Positions 1-12,700 of a DNA stretch of 60,000 bases are shown here, piece by piece. The notes under the pieces were generated by a model. The model did not search any database. It was not told where the DNA came from and was given only the letters and a program-made list of their open reading frames with translations. The stretch spans positions 77,054,291 through 77,114,290 of the forward strand of contig CM043948.1 in NCBI GenBank assembly GCA_014529385.2, given 5' to 3'. A program made the translations under genes and the position numbers. Each line of letters starts with the position of its first letter. Within the stretch, counting starts at the first letter, position 1. This DNA comes from Adiantum capillus-veneris (lineage: Eukaryota > Streptophyta > Polypodiopsida > Polypodiales > Pteridaceae).

Positions 1-359
1 CTGCATTCTGCAACAAACTGCACATAATTTGCACAGAAACTGCACAGAGACTTCAAAACTGTTTGGGCTAACAATACATTGACCAATGGTCCCAAAAGTG
101 AGTCTGATGTGGGATGAGTTGTTTGTTGGCCTTCTTGGTTTGCAGGTAGGTTTTCTTGCAGCCTGTTTTCAGGTTCATGCAGTTCAGTCCCCTCCCCAAA
201 AATTTTTGCCCCTGCAGCAAGTTCTCCTACTGGTTCTTGTTGATCATCACCATCTAACTCATCTCCTTGTCTCCCCCTTGCAGATAATTCCCTTCTAATT
301 CTAAACCTTGTTCCATATGAATGTTGTGGAACATTGGACCCCTGCCCTGATTCACTCAT
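1..359 (-). CDS. Gag-like ORF of an LTR element, truncated by window edge
   Basis: On the minus strand an ATG at 359 opens a frame that stays open to base 1, giving at least 119 residues. The start reads MSESGQGSNVPQHSYG. It is followed by an Arg-rich stretch, a long acidic Gln/Glu-rich linker (DELDGDDQQEPVGE) and a hydrophobic helix-like segment (LLGPLVNVLLAQTV). It lies about 325 bp downstream of a primer-binding site and LTR on the same strand, the normal place for gag. No zinc knuckle is visible in the part present. The gag assignment rests on position and composition, not on a recognised domain; a non-gag first ORF of the element is possible. Confidence 0.5.
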   Translation of the reverse strand, partial: MSESGQGSNVPQHSYGTRFRIRRELSARGRQGDELDGDDQQEPVGELAAGAKIFGEGTELHEPENRLQENLPANQEGQQTTHPTSDSLLGPLVNVLLAQTVLKSLCSFCANYVQFVAEC

Positions 360-388
360 GCATTGCTGCTTCTCCCTTCTCTAGAATA

Positions 389-628
389 CTATACTAGCAT
401 TCTTTGATTATGCACATTGTAGTTTGAAGGTAAATTACACGCTCCAAAGGGTACCAGTTTTGTAATTACCTTTTCAAGAATGGGAATTCTGACTTTGCTG
501 GGCAGTTGTGGGTAGAATTCTTTCAAGAATTGTGATGCATACTCCTCAGACTCTTCCCCCGGTGTTTTCCAGTTCACAAAATCCCGCAGATGGTCACTAT
601 CAGGGAACAGGTCGCCGCTGTGATTCAT
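389..628 (-). CDS. Short leader ORF of unknown function in the same LTR element
   Basis: A 79-codon minus-strand frame starts about 55 bp after the primer-binding site and ends 30 bp before the ATG of the next ORF, in a different frame. The predicted peptide begins MNHSGDLFPDSDHLRDFVNW and contains a mixed-charge helical middle (SEEYASQFLKEFYPQLPSK). I do not recognise a family. It could be an upstream ORF, or an amino-terminal gag piece separated from the main frame by a frameshift. Confidence 0.35.
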   Translation of the reverse strand: MNHSGDLFPDSDHLRDFVNWKTPGEESEEYASQFLKEFYPQLPSKVRIPILEKVITKLVPFGACNLPSNYNVHNQRMLV

Positions 629-664
629 TCCTTAGCACCCATATGGTTTTAGGCGAAATTCGAA

Positions 665-682
665 CCAATAGCAGGATCGCCA
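665..682 (-). other. Primer-binding site of minus-strand LTR element
   Basis: Read on the minus strand, the sequence after the LTR end CCCCTAACA is two T residues, then TGGCGATCCTGCTATTGG. A TGG-initiated stretch two bases inside the LTR is the classic position of the tRNA primer-binding site, because tRNAs end in CCA. The cognate tRNA was not identified. Confidence 0.6.
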
Positions 683-684
683 AA

Positions 685-1089
685 TGTTAGGGGCACACAG
701 CCCTAACAGGTATTCAATGCAAGTAACATGCAGTTATTCAGGAAATAGGAACAGTACACTGAGTATTCATACACAATACTGCAAAGTAAATAAGTAAAGA
801 ACACCATAAGGAAGAGGAAGAGAGACTGCCATCAGATTATCTTCATCATCATCACCCAATTACAGAGAGTAAACAGTAGTACGAGATCAGGAGAGAGAGA
901 ACTGCATCGACAGGAATGCCCATAACGGCCCCTCGTCATCAGATACCATAAGGCACATTCACAACTACCCAAAATTATAAGTACTAATGTCCACATATCC
1001 CTAAGGTTCAAAAGTTAAAGGTCTTTAGTTATAGTTCAAAAAGTAATAGCCTGACTGCCCTGAAAGCCCTGATAAATCAGGCACTAACA
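685..1089 (-). mobile_element. LTR of minus-strand retrotransposon (5' LTR)
   Basis: This 405-bp stretch begins TGTTAG and ends CTAACA, a perfect 6-bp terminal inverted repeat of the kind that bounds LTRs, and it abuts a primer-binding site at 682. The left boundary (685) is well supported by that site. The right boundary is less sure: a minus-strand TATA motif (TATATAAAG, near 1172-1180) lies just outside, so the real LTR may extend past 1.18 kb with the promoter inside it. No second copy is in the window, so target-site duplications cannot be tested. Confidence 0.6.
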
Positions 1090-3334
1090 GTGTGTGTGCA
1101 CTAGGCCCACACAGTGCATAGTGTGTTCTTTGGTGATGTTGTGTGTATCTTTAGTGTGATTGTGACCCCTCTTTATATAGGGGAGGAGGGGGGAGAAATT
1201 CTAGAATTTAGAAATGAAGAAATCATTATCTACATAGGCCATGTGACTGTGGGCCCCACTTGTCTGGTTGTGTGTATATATGCCAGAACAGCAGTCTCAT
1301 GAGAGAGAGACTAAGAGAGAGAGATGGGTTGATGAAAAAAAAGTGAGAGGTGACATGGAGAATAAAGTAATTACAAGAGGGGAGAGAGGGGAGTGTGTTC
1401 AGAGGTGAATGTGTGTGCAGATGTGTGTGAACACAAGAAAAATCAGGTAACCACCGGGTGGGGATGGGTCTGTGGGCACCTTTTTCAGTGAAATTGAGTG
1501 TGTGTGAGTGTGGGGGAGGTTATTTAGCTACAAGACAAGAGACATGGCGCCCTTTAGAGAGAGGGGGGGGTATTTGGGTCATGGGATATGATAAGAGAGA
1601 GAAAGGGGGTGTGGGGTATACTATTTTGGAAGATAGGATAAGTTGCATGTGAGTTAGGGTGCATTATTGGTGAGAGGTGGGGTAGCTTGAGGGGAGAGAG
1701 AAAGGAGAAAGGACAAGGGAAAGAGAGAGGGGGTTGACCTTTTGAGTGGAGGAGAGGAAAAGGGACACACGGCGGGGCAACAGTTAAGAAAAAGGAGGCA
1801 AGGTGGGGATGGGCTGCCCCGTAGGCATGAGGTGGCCTATTTTACCTTTCTCATATATTTACATAATCATACTTTATTTTTTTTCTTACTTTTCCAATGC
1901 CTTTTATCACTCCCTCCCTAAGGGGAGGTTTCCATGGGGTGGGGACAAGAGAAGAGGGGTATGGGAGCTTGGATTGTGAAAAGCCCCCATCAGCGGATTT
2001 CATGTTTGTGTGATAGATGTCAAGGCTTACATCAAAGACCGTGACACGAAGTTTGTTCACATGAGTTGGATTAGGGTGTTTATGCTCATGCACCAATGCT
2101 CTCACACCAAGATCAATCAATGGTTATTATTCTATATTTTAATTTCTTTATTTAAATTTTTAGCTAATTGTGTCAAAAAATAAATACTATTTTGCATGTA
2201 CAGACATGCATCTCTAGTTGATGATGAGGATACCATCTATGATCAAGCTGCTTGTCATTCTCACACACGACATGGTCATGAAATCCAAGAATAAAAATTG
2301 GACATCCTATGACAGCCTTTGCCTCCCACCCTTGAGAGCAAGACTCATGGTGTTTATGCATTGCCCAATCTTATATTGTCTTTAGTAAAGATGTATAATT
2401 GCAAACACTACGGGGGATAACATGGAGAGGTTTTTAGCTTTTGGGGTGCTCGTTACATGATAGCTCCTTCTAGCCTTCCAACTTCCAAATGGAGGACCCG
2501 ACCTATTCATTGCACAAAATCTACAATTCCCACCACATTCGGAGGTGACCCTTATGTGCTTTTGTGGATCCATATATGGATGGGGCCCTTGGAATCAGTT
2601 GGTGCGCTACATGTATGGTTTGTGTTTCAATGAAGCATTTGTTTCAAATAGAGGTATTGACCATGCAGAAGGCAAAGACACTATACAAATGGCAGACCAT
2701 ATACACATGGAAACGTAGTCGGTTTAATTAATAGTAGTTGGGAAAGTAATGCAATCTAACCAATTGCACATTTGTGGAATGCAAAAATGGGCATGAATCA
2801 AAATACACGAGTAGAGATGATCCAAGACACATTCTTGTAAATGCCATTAGATCATTACGTGCTACTAATAAAATATAAGTAAGCCACAAATTTTGTAGGC
2901 CACAAAGAGCACCTCCACTTTAAAGTGTGAGCTTTGTCCTAGAGTCCTAGATTATGAGTCAATGAGAGGAAAGGTGGATTTATCCCACATGCAGTGGTGC
3001 AAGGTTATAGAGCTATTTAAAGCTCATTTCTTGAATGGATAAACACAAGTCTATTTTGCATTGCATCTCCCTTGTTGATGGTGAGCTTGTGATGGCTTAG
3101 CAAAAATACTCAAGATCGTGTTTATGAGTCCAAGTTAATTGATCTTGGAACCTAATTTTCTTGAGTGATAATCTAGCCAACACGCACTCACTTGTGTGCA
3201 CACTGTTTGTCTTTCATCCACCCTAGCTAGTTCAATCCCGTTCCCATCATCCACATCTAGATTGAATATGTAAAAGTGTATACAAGAAACATGAACTTGT
3301 GGATTATGTATCAATTTTTTTTATTTTTACACGT
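1090..3334. other. Gene-free stretch, purine-rich on the plus strand
   Basis: No convincing coding frame is present. From about 1,290 to 1,800 the plus strand is dominated by GAGAGA and GTGTGT runs mixed with GGGG tracts. A TATA-like motif on the minus strand sits at 1172-1180, upstream of the neighbouring LTR. From 1,850 to 3,330 the sequence is mixed, moderately AT-rich DNA with only short, unconvincing frames. Confidence 0.5.
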
Positions 3335-3888
3335 TGGAAAAGAAAGGGGAACACAACCGGCACACAATCAACACGCCTCTCTATAGCCCAAGATATACAC
3401 ATCACCCCAATCCAATAGATTTCACCTTTAAAACTCACACGCCTCATAGGCAAACCACTGTTTGCATACATCCATATGCACAAACTTGATGTGATAACAC
3501 AAACAGAGCCCAATCACCACGTACAACACAATTCACCACCTTCACCACATAGAAAGCCTCTCTCAATCCCCATATGCACAATAGACCTCAAGGGGAGGCA
3601 CACCCCAACACATGCCCCAAAACACATGAACGCAAGCAAAGAAGAGGAGCGGGAAGGGATAAACAACACAAAGTCAGCAATGATGGATTTGACTCACACA
3701 AAACACCATTTACAACATTAGCTTCAAGTTGGCCACCCTCGCCGAGCACACACAATCGAACTATGAGTCCTCCTGGCTCCTCACAAGCATCACAACTCTA
3801 TAGATGCACCTTGGTAGCACCCAACGGCTCCTGCACCATCGTAGGCCAAAATAGCCAAAAATCCCTTCAAACGGTGTGAGAATCTCCC

Positions 3889-3894
3889 TTTATA
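3889..3894 (-). promoter_or_regulatory. TATA box of array unit 1
   Basis: The minus strand reads GCCCCTATAAAGGGAGATTC. The same context recurs at 7474-7479 and 10491-10496, so the motif is conserved while surrounding bases vary. It would drive transcription leftward through the R-U5 part of the LTR toward the gag-like region of the next copy. Confidence 0.6.
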
Positions 3895-5607
3895 GGGGCT
3901 TTGCAAAGCTTCAATAAAGGAAAAACGTTTTTTTTTTGCCTCATGCAGAAAACTGACCTCCATTTAGAATTTTTTGTTCATTGCCCACCACTTGGCACCC
4001 CTTATTTAGCAAGTATTTCATATTTGGAACACTTGGCCGACTTTCCACCTCTATCCCCCTCTTTCTTTGCATGAGAACCGCCTCCTAGGCCTCTTGATAA
4101 CCTCTACTTCTTAATCAACACATGAAAGATCCCTAGGGGCAACGATGGCACCATTGTGGCTCCCCAAGTTTCCTGGGGAGGTCACTTAATAAAAATATAA
4201 CCTATCACGTGAGTTCAACAGAAGGGTATTTTAAGTTCTTGAAACTTACAGAAATATATATACAGAAGGGCATTATTTTTGCAAGTTTGAAAAAAACTTA
4301 TAGATTTTAAAAGAAAAGGGTACATTATATTCCTAACAAAATTCACACATAAGGGGTTTTACAAACATGTCTTGAATGCACGTGATATGCTAGTTTTACA
4401 CATAGTGAACCCCCGAGCCAAGTTTGCGTACAAAAGATTAGGCCCTTTGTGGGCATGGGAAATTACCCTCAATAGAGCTTGCCACATAATTATGTGCTCC
4501 ATTCCATCGCCGATTGGACCTCTGCATTTCCTTTGCATGCCATTTTCTGCTCAAAGCTCCTCTCCCCGAGTCAAAAATTCCCAACAAAACTTCATGTTAT
4601 GAGCCTCAAAACTCTAGAACCCCACCACCTTTTGATATTGTCGGGCACTCGAACCTAGCCGATCAAACAGTAGGAAAACCATCTGGCACCGCATTGCCGC
4701 CACCTCGTACAAACTTTGACATGTTGTAGCCAACTGGCTAGGAATCCGATTGACAAGCAATCACCTTCTACTGATTCCACACAATGCACACTACCTTTGT
4801 AAATCTTGTCAAGCTTAAAAAATATTCCAATGGCACATTGGCCAAGGTGGCCAATGTGGCACGGAACTGGCCCCCATTGAAACTTGACCTGGCAATAACT
4901 TGACATCCGGGACTCCAAATGACGATCTGAAAAGATCGACATGCTCCACATAATGATTTATAGTGTCCCATGAATTGAAACCCACTCTAAAAATTTGTCT
5001 CCACCTATCGTGTCCATCTTGGATCTGCAAACACCTCCAACTTCAAAGGGCCATATCTTGCACACCGTGGCTCCCTTCGATGACCCATCTATCTCAGCTC
5101 CTTGAACACTTCAAGATCTACACCTCCAAGACAAAAACCAGCCTTGTGATCCTTGATACCTGGCGAGTATCTTTGTATCTACTCCAACTCTCTTCCATGC
5201 ACATGTTAGCATACACATCCCTTCTTGTGTCATCTTTTATGGTCGAGCAGCTTTAGCTGCACCATCATTTCCCAAACCCCTTGTTGAAAATTCATGTTCA
5301 ACCACACACATTCTTTAATCCAATGCCAACTAAAAACATTGGCACACACTATGAGAAAACCAAAAACATATATGCAGTCTTATTCATGTATACTTCCAAA
5401 CCTCAAGTGGATTGCCCCACCCCCCATATTACATTGCTTCTACCTGGATGAAATACCTCGCACAACTTCCTTCCATCCAGGTGTAGCTTCTTTCCACAGT
5501 GCTGCACCCCATCACATAGCTCATCATCCTTATAGGACACACGTGGCCTACCTTCATCACTCCAAGCACTCATTTGCATAACCAAGAATTACCAAGCACA
5601 CCGTCAA

Positions 5608-5952
5608 TCAAAATGGACATTTAGACATACCTAACCCTCCCAAAGCCTCATCCAAGGACCCATGTACCTGTTGGACCACCCATTGCAAAGTTGTCTCTAT
5701 CATCATACCCATCAACCAAAACTCACATACCTTCATGCGAAGCAAAGAAACTTCCTGGGAGTCTACTTTATCCACCACTTGACATGTCTGCTGGATTGTA
5801 GGCTCCATCATCCTTGTCTCCACGCTCTCCTTCCCATCATCAATACACTCAATTCTAGCATCATCAAGACCTTTTCCTTCCACCGCTTGCTCCTCAAGGT
5901 CAATCAACTCCCCTACCCGCTTCTTCCCAGCTTCAAATTTGGCGGCTCTCAT
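5608..5952 (-). CDS. Acidic helical ORF in unit 1 of the gag-only element
   Basis: This 114-codon minus frame is rich in Glu, Asp and Lys (EAGKKRVGELIDLEEQAVEG) and probably helical or coiled. Related sequence occurs in unit 3 (about 12,120-12,450) but is interrupted, and it is missing from unit 2. It lies downstream of the gag-like core in the direction of transcription. I do not recognise a domain; it may be the carboxy-terminal part of a gag-type protein. Confidence 0.35.
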   Translation of the reverse strand: MRAAKFEAGKKRVGELIDLEEQAVEGKGLDDARIECIDDGKESVETRMMEPTIQQTCQVVDKVDSQEVSLLRMKVCEFWLMGMMIETTLQWVVQQVHGSLDEALGGLGMSKCPF

Positions 5953-6417
5953 ATCACCTCTTCTATTGTTGCTTCATGCTCTGTAAAAGTAGAGAGAAAC
6001 TATACCCACACCGCTCAATCTTGGTCTTCATCAAGCATAACGGCTTGCACTACTTCCTATTCTTCAAACACTTTTACCGCATTTCTACTCACATTCATAA
6101 GATCGAACTCTTCATACCTTGACTGGTTTGACTCTGTCTCCCAACTCATATCTGCCTATATAGTGATGCAATCACTTTGCACATCTTCATCCTCTGTCTC
6201 AAGCTTGGGAATCTCCTCATCAAGCTTTACTTCTTTGACTTCATCTCCAAACCATACCCTCTGCAAACCGTAGCATTTTTCAACGGGAATTGAACAGCCA
6301 TGCCTCGTTTTGGCAGCACATCTCTTACCCGATCTTGAAAAAAAATTATTTCTTCCATGATTGGAGCCACATATCTCTTTGCACCCAAAATACCCTCGGT
6401 TGTTCTTGCATCAGCAC

Positions 6418-6717
6418 TTACCTTTGCACCACTTTCTCGTCAACTTTCACCGCTTCAATCCGCTTTTTTTCTTTCTTCCACAATTGGAGCCGGTCTAATA
6501 GGCATTTACGGCATATGAACCACCCATCTCTTTGCAGCCAAAATACCCTCGGTTCTTCTTGCATCGGCACTTCCCCTTGCACCACTTTCTCGTCAACTTT
6601 CATCGCTTCAATCCACTTTGGCATCATTGCATTTGGAAAACCATGCCTTGCGTGGCGCTTCTTCGAATGATTCTTGGTCCGCCCTTTTCCTAGAGCCATT
6701 GCTTCCTCATATGACAT
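6418..6717 (-). CDS. Basic ORF following the gag region in unit 1
   Basis: This 99-codon minus frame starts MSYEEAMALGKGRTKNHSKK and contains two copies of a KVDEKVVQ motif, the result of a ~130-bp DNA tandem duplication. Equivalent text in units 2 and 3 (near 9,130-9,220 and 13,000-13,110) is more broken. It probably represents a linker or basic segment of the element's gag-like protein; no zinc knuckle is visible. Confidence 0.35.
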   Translation of the reverse strand: MSYEEAMALGKGRTKNHSKKRHARHGFPNAMMPKWIEAMKVDEKVVQGEVPMQEEPRVFWLQRDGWFICRKCLLDRLQLWKKEKKRIEAVKVDEKVVQR

Positions 6718-6913
6718 CTATCCATCATCCTCTACCTTGTCTCGCACCTCTTCATGCAAGTAACCATAATATTGTAGCCATACCTCCGCGTCTTCAACGC
6801 CTGTGAAGACAGCACCATCACTAGAAATACCTGCTCTTTAAATCTCAAACCTTTGACAATGGAAAAACTGTCACTTCAACTTCAATTAGAAGCATCAGTG
6901 CACTCCTCCTGGG

Positions 6914-6922
6914 GGGGCACCA
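6914..6922 (-). other. Primer-binding motif between units 1 and 2
   Basis: The minus strand reads TGGTGCCCC about five bases inside the LTR edge, whose terminal TG is mutated to TA here. The plus-strand gypsy element at the right of the window has the same TGGTGCCCC motif (57430), suggesting both use the same primer tRNA. Confidence 0.5.
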
Positions 6923-7473
6923 GAAGATAGAAACGGGGATAGGGGAACACACCAGGTACACAATCAACACACCTCTCTATAGCCCAAGATATACATAACA
7001 CTTGAATCCACTAGAGTTCATCTTCAAAACTCACACAACTCATAGGCAAACCACCATTTATAGACAATCGTATGCACACACACTCAATGAACAATACAAA
7101 CAGAGCCCAATCACCCCGTACAACATGATTCACTGCCTTCACCACACACCTAATGTCTCTCAATCCCTTTGTGCACAATAGACTTTGGGGGGGGAACACA
7201 CTGACACACGCTCAAAAACACACACACACAAGCAAAGAAGAGAAGGGGGAAGGGGGAAAAGACACAAAGAATAACAATGATCACAAAAACACCATTTACA
7301 ACATTACCTCCAAACCGGCACACCCTCGACGGGCACACACAATCAAGCTATCCGTCCTCCTGACTCTGCAAGCACCACAACTCCATAGCCGCACCTCAAC
7401 GGCACCCAATGGCTCCCGCACCATCACGGGGTAAAACGGCCAGAAAGCCCTTCATAAGGCCTGAGAATCTTCC

Positions 7474-7479
7474 TTTATA
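7474..7479 (-). promoter_or_regulatory. TATA box of array unit 2
   Basis: The minus strand reads CACCTATAAAGGAAGATTC, in the same relative position as in units 1 and 3. Confidence 0.55.
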
Positions 7480-7591
7480 GGTGCTTTACAAAGATTCACA
7501 AAAAGAAAAAAAGGTTGTTTTTCTAGCTCGTGCAGACAAATGAGCTTTCTTTAGAATTTTTTGTGCATTGCCCACCACTTGGCCAACTTTC

Positions 7592-7636
<45 letters not shown>

Positions 7637-9290
7637 GAGAACCGCCTCCTAGGCCTCTTGGTAACCTTCACTTCTCAATCAACACATGAAAGACCCCTAG
7701 GGGCAATGACAACACCGTCGTTGCTCCTTGGGTTCGCCTACAAAAGATTAGGGCCCTTGTGGGCATGGGAAACTAACCCGGGCAGGACTTGCCATGTCAT
7801 CATGCACTCTATTCAACCATCATAGCCATGCATCCAAGGAGCTCTCACTCCCTTGTGATACCCTCAATGGATCCTTGATCCACTCTATATAGCATGACTC
7901 TTTGGGTGCCCGCCCTTGCCTATGAGGTTTTCCAGTAACACGTGGCAGCTCCTTGTCACTTGACCTCAAGTGCCCCAAGAAATATCCAAAAAGGCCTGTT
8001 TTTCCCACATTTTCTTTGCATGCCATTTTTTGCTCAAAGCTCCTCTCCTTGAGTAAAAAACTCCCACCAAAACTTTATGTTACCGGCCTCAAAACTCATG
8101 AACCCAATCACCTTTTGATATTGTGGATCACTGCAACCTAGTCGATCAAAAAGTGGGAAAACCATCTAGCACCACATTGCCACCACCTTGTACAAACGTT
8201 GACACCCCTTAGCTATTTATTCAGGAATCCGATCGACAAGCAGTCACTTAATCGTGACTCCATACAAAGCACACTATCTCTATAAATCCTGTCAAGCTTA
8301 AAAGGTCTTCCAATGGCACATCGATAGAGGCGACCAATGTGGCACGGAATGAGATCCCAATGAACCTTCAAGTGGAAATAACTTGACATCTAGGAATCCA
8401 AATGATGATCTAAAAAGACCCACATGCTCCACATAATGAGCTCTATAGGCCCATATGGTAAAATTCACTTTGACCACTTGTCTCCACCTACCATGTCTGT
8501 CTTAGATCTGCAAACACGTCTAGATTCAAAGTGCCATGTCTTGCACATCGTGGCTCCCTTTTGATGAGCCATCTGGATTAGCTCCCTTAGAGCTTCAAGA
8601 TCTACACCTCCAAGCCAAAAACTAGCCTTGTGATCCTTGGTAGCTTCCCAGTATCTTTGTATTTTCTCCAACTCTTTGACATGCACATGCTAGCATGCGC
8701 ATCCTTGCTTGTTCCATCTTGTATGGTCAACCAACTTTGGCTGCACCATTATTGCCCAACCCCCTTGTTGAACATTCACGTTCAACCACACACATTTTTT
8801 ATTCTAATGCAAACTCCAAATATAAGCACACACTATGAGAAAACCAAAAACATGTATACAATCTTATTCATGCATACTGTCAAACCTCAAGTGGGTTGCC
8901 CCACCCCCTATCTCACATTGCTTTCACCTGGATCAAATAACCGGCATTACTTTCTTCCATCGACTTGTAGGATTGTTTTCATTTCTTGCACAACCAAATC
9001 CGCTCTAGCTGGCATTCCAGCATGGTAACCACCCCATCTCTTTGCATCCACAATACCCTTGGTTATTCTTGCATCGGTACTTCACTTTGCATCCCTTTCT
9101 TCTTAACTTTCATCGTTTCAATCTAATTTGGCATCAGTGCATTTGGCAAACCCTACCTTGCGTGTTGCTTCTTCAAAAGCTTCTTGGTCCTCCATTTTGC
9201 TAGAGCCATCACTTCCTCATATGACACTAGGCCATCAACCTCTTCCTTGTCTCACACCTCTTGATGCAAGTAGTCCAAAAAATTTATCAA

Positions 9291-9740
9291 CTAAAGAAAA
9301 CCATTATTTTCAGCAGTAGTTACCTTAACCAATTTCCCCCAAAGGGCTTTGAACTCCATTGTGAATGCTTGAAAATATGCTTCCAAGCTCTGATTCAACC
9401 CATCCAAATTTATCCTTACCTCACCTAGCTGCACATCCATAACAAATATTCTCCAAAAAGCCTCCTCCAAGGATTCACAATTTGTCTTCACTTATTTTGA
9501 ATGTTCATCAAACCACCGCTTTGCTTTTCTACAAACCAAGGGCAATAAAACTCAAACTGCATCGTCTTCCCTTAACACACTGCTCTCTAGTAGAAACAAT
9601 ACGTAAACTTGTAGCCATGCATTCATGTCTTCAAGCCCTATGAAAATCAAGAATCTTGACCATGCCATGACTAGAAATACCTACTCTTCAAACCTAGAAC
9701 CTTCAAAACTGGCAAAAACGCCACTTCAACTTCAATCAAG
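9291..9740 (-). pseudogene. Gag core remnant (Retrotrans_gag-like), unit 2
   Basis: Conceptual minus-strand translation gives, in order, WLQVYVLFLLESSVLRED, an Ala-Lys-Arg-Trp-Phe segment (KAKRWFDEH), then a segment with LEEAFWRIF and LNQSLEAYFQAFTMEF. The order 'hydrophobic helix - D/E - A..WF - W..F...F - Y...F' is that of the plant Ty3/gypsy gag helical core. At least two in-frame stops interrupt it. A diverged copy lies in unit 3 at about 13,150-13,380; unit 1 has lost it. The call is a pattern match by eye. Confidence 0.5.
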
Positions 9741-9762
9741 AGCATCAGTACACTCCTCCATA

Positions 9763-9771
9763 GGGGCACCA
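9763..9771 (-). other. Primer-binding motif between units 2 and 3
   Basis: The minus strand reads TGGTGCCCCTATGGAGGAG, five bases inside an LTR edge that keeps its terminal TG (CA on the minus strand). Confidence 0.55.
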
Positions 9772-9775
9772 AAAG

Positions 9776-12700
9776 ATGGTAAGGGGAACACACCTGGCAC
9801 ACAATCAACACATCTCTCTATAGCCTAGGATATACACAACACACCAATCCACTAGAGTTCACCTTCAAAACTCACAAGACTCATAGACAAACCACCGTTT
9901 TCAGACAACCATATGCACACACTCGATGCAACAACACCAATAGAGCCCAATCACACCGCACAACATGATTTACTGCCTTCACCACACATACAACCTCTCT
10001 CAATCCCTCTGTGCACAATAGACCTTGGGCGGGTACACACGTCAACACACGCATGGAAACACACACACAAGAAGAGAAAGGAAGGGGGAAGGGGAAAATG
10101 ACACAAAGTACATCACTGATGGCATCCACTCACAAAAACATCCCATTTACGACATTAAATCCGAATCGGTTCACGCTCACTGAGCTCACACAATTGAACT
10201 ATCAGTTCTCTTGGTTTGGCATAAGCATCAGAACTCCATATCTGCACCTAGTGACTCCTGCACCATTGCAGGGAAAAACGGCAAATCACTGATGGCATCC
10301 ACTAACAAAAACATCCCATTTATGACATTAGCTCGGAGTCGGCACACCCTCACTGAGCTCACACAATTGAGCTATCAGTTCTCTTGGTTTGGCATAAGCA
10401 TCAAAACTCCATATCCGCACCTAGCCTACTCCTACACCATTACAGGGAAAAACGGCCGAAAATTCCCTTCAAATAGTGTGAGAATACCCCTTTATAGGGG
10501 TTTTACAAAGCTTTAAAAAAAAAAGGTTTCTTTTTTGGCTTGTGCAAACAACTGAGCTCCATTTGTAATTTTTTGTGCATTGCCCACCACTTGGCACCCC
10601 TTATTGAGCAAGCACTTGGAAAGCTTTCCACATCTATCTCCCTCTTTCTTTGCAGAAGAACCATGTCCTAGGACTCTCGATAACCTCCACTTCTCAATCT
10701 ACACAAACATGAAAGACCCCTAGGGGAAATGACATGACAAGTCCTATCCGAGGTGGTTTCCCATGGACCACAAGGGACCTAATATTTTAAAGGCAAAATC
10801 AAGGAGCATGCACTCCACTCAACCGCCATCGGTCACTTGCCGCCATGGCCACACCAAAATCTACCAGCATCACCCTGCACGGCCACTAGAACTCCCAAAG
10901 GGCCACCATTGTACATCACCATAGAAACACATCCAAGGAGCTCTCACTCCCTTGTGATACCCTCAATGGCTCCACGCTCCACATAGCATGACCTCTAGGT
11001 GCGCGCCCTTGCCTATGGGATTATGCAGAGTTGTTTCCCACATTTATTCAGCATGCCAATTTTTGCTCAAAGCTCCTCTCCCCGAGTAAAAAATTAACAC
11101 CTAAACTTTATATTACTGGCCTCACAAGCCCCAGTGCCTTTTGATATTGTAAGGCACTCCAACCTAGTCAATCAAAAAGTGGGAAAACCATATGGTAGTG
11201 CACCACTGCCACCTCGTACAAACTTTGACAAAAATCTAGCTAACTCAAGAATCCGATCAACAAGTAGTCACTTCCTCGTGATTCCACATAGTGCACACTA
11301 TCTCTGTAAATCTCATCAAGATTCAAAAATCTTGCGATGGCACATCAATCAAGGCCACCAATGTGGCACGGAACCGGCCCCCGCTGAAATTTGAACTGGA
11401 AATAAATTGACATCAGGGACTCCAAAATATGATCTAAAAAGACCACCATGCTCCACATAAAGATCTCTACATGCCCATACATTGAAATCCTCTCTGACCA
11501 CCTGTCTCCACTTGTAGTGTCTGTCATGGATTTGCACCATATCTTGCACACCGTGGATCCCTTTGACGAGCTTTCTGGATCATCTCCCTAAACTCTTCAA
11601 TCTCTACACCTCCAAGCTAGAAACCAGCCATGTGATCCTCAGTACCTACCGATGATCTTTGTATCCGCTCCACCTCTTTTCCATGCACATGTTAGCATAC
11701 ACATCCCTCCTTGTGCCATCTTCTATGGTTGACCAACTTTGGTTGCAGCATCATTGCCCAACCCCCTTGTTGAACATTCATGTTCAACCACATACATGCT
11801 TTATTCCAATGCCAACTGCAAACACTCGCACACACTATGAGAAACCAGAAACATATATACAGTCTTATTCATGCATACTATCAAACCTCAAGTGGGTTGT
11901 CCCACCCCTTGTATCGGATTGCTTCCACTTGGATCAAATACCCGGCATTGTTTCCTTCCATCCACCTTTAGCATCTTTTCATAGTGATGCACCCCATCAC
12001 ATAGCTCATTATTCTTATAGGACACCCATGGCATACCTTTGTCACTCCAAGCACTCTTTTGCATAGTGCCCACTTCAAACCAAGCATTACTAAGAACACT
12101 GTCACTCAAAATGGACATAGCTGACATACCTAACCCTCTATCCCATCCATAGAAAGTGGAGTCCTCATCCCAAGGACCTCTGTACGTGCTAGACCACCAA
12201 TTGCACAATTGTCTCTATCATCATACCCATTAACAAGAACTCACATACCTTTATGGGAAGCAAAGAAACTGCCTAGAATTCTCCTTTATCCACCATTATA
12301 CATGCGTGCTACATCAAAAGCTCTACCATCCTTGTCTCCGTGCTCTCCTTCCCCTCGGCAATACACTTGATTAGGGCATCAGCAAGCCTTTTTCCTTCCA
12401 CCACATGCTCTTCAAGGTCAATTAGCTCCACTACCTTCTTGACAGATTGAGTTGGCTACTCTCCAATCACCTCTCCTACTATTGCTTCATGCTCTATAAA
12501 AGTAGAGGGAAACTCTACCCACACTATAAAATCTTGGTCTTCGTCATGCATAATAGCTTGCATTGCTTCCTGATCTTCAAACACTTTCACCGCATCTTCA
12601 CTCACACACATAAGATTGAACTCTTCATACCTTGATTGGGTCAACCTTGTCTCCCAACTCGTATGCGCCTCCATAGTGCTTCAATTACTCTGCACATCCT

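Larger units (their letters stand above)
3335..6926 (-). repeat. Array unit 1
   Basis: The left edge is at TGGAAAAG (3335), where similarity to the other units begins; the sequence to the left is unrelated. Relative to unit 2 it has about 240 extra bases near 4,175-4,410 but lacks the ~340-bp gag core that unit 2 keeps at 9,290-9,600. A ~130-bp internal tandem duplication lies at about 6,350-6,625. The longest minus frames are an acidic ORF (5608-5952) and a basic ORF (6418-6717). Confidence 0.65.
6927..9775 (-). repeat. Array unit 2
   Basis: This unit is about 750 bp shorter than its neighbours. The segment corresponding to 5,480-6,340 of unit 1 and about 11,960-12,850 of unit 3, which encodes acidic, helix-rich peptide, is missing near 8,970. 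It keeps the gag core. A (TC)n tract at about 7,595-7,632 replaces the 'tctatccccctctttctttg' text seen in units 1 and 3. Confidence 0.65.

Noticed and set aside
661-690. tRNA-like T-loop text (GGTTCGAATT) beside the primer site
   Set aside because: No acceptor stem or anticodon arm can be folded, and the spacing to CCA is off. It is explained as a primer-binding region.
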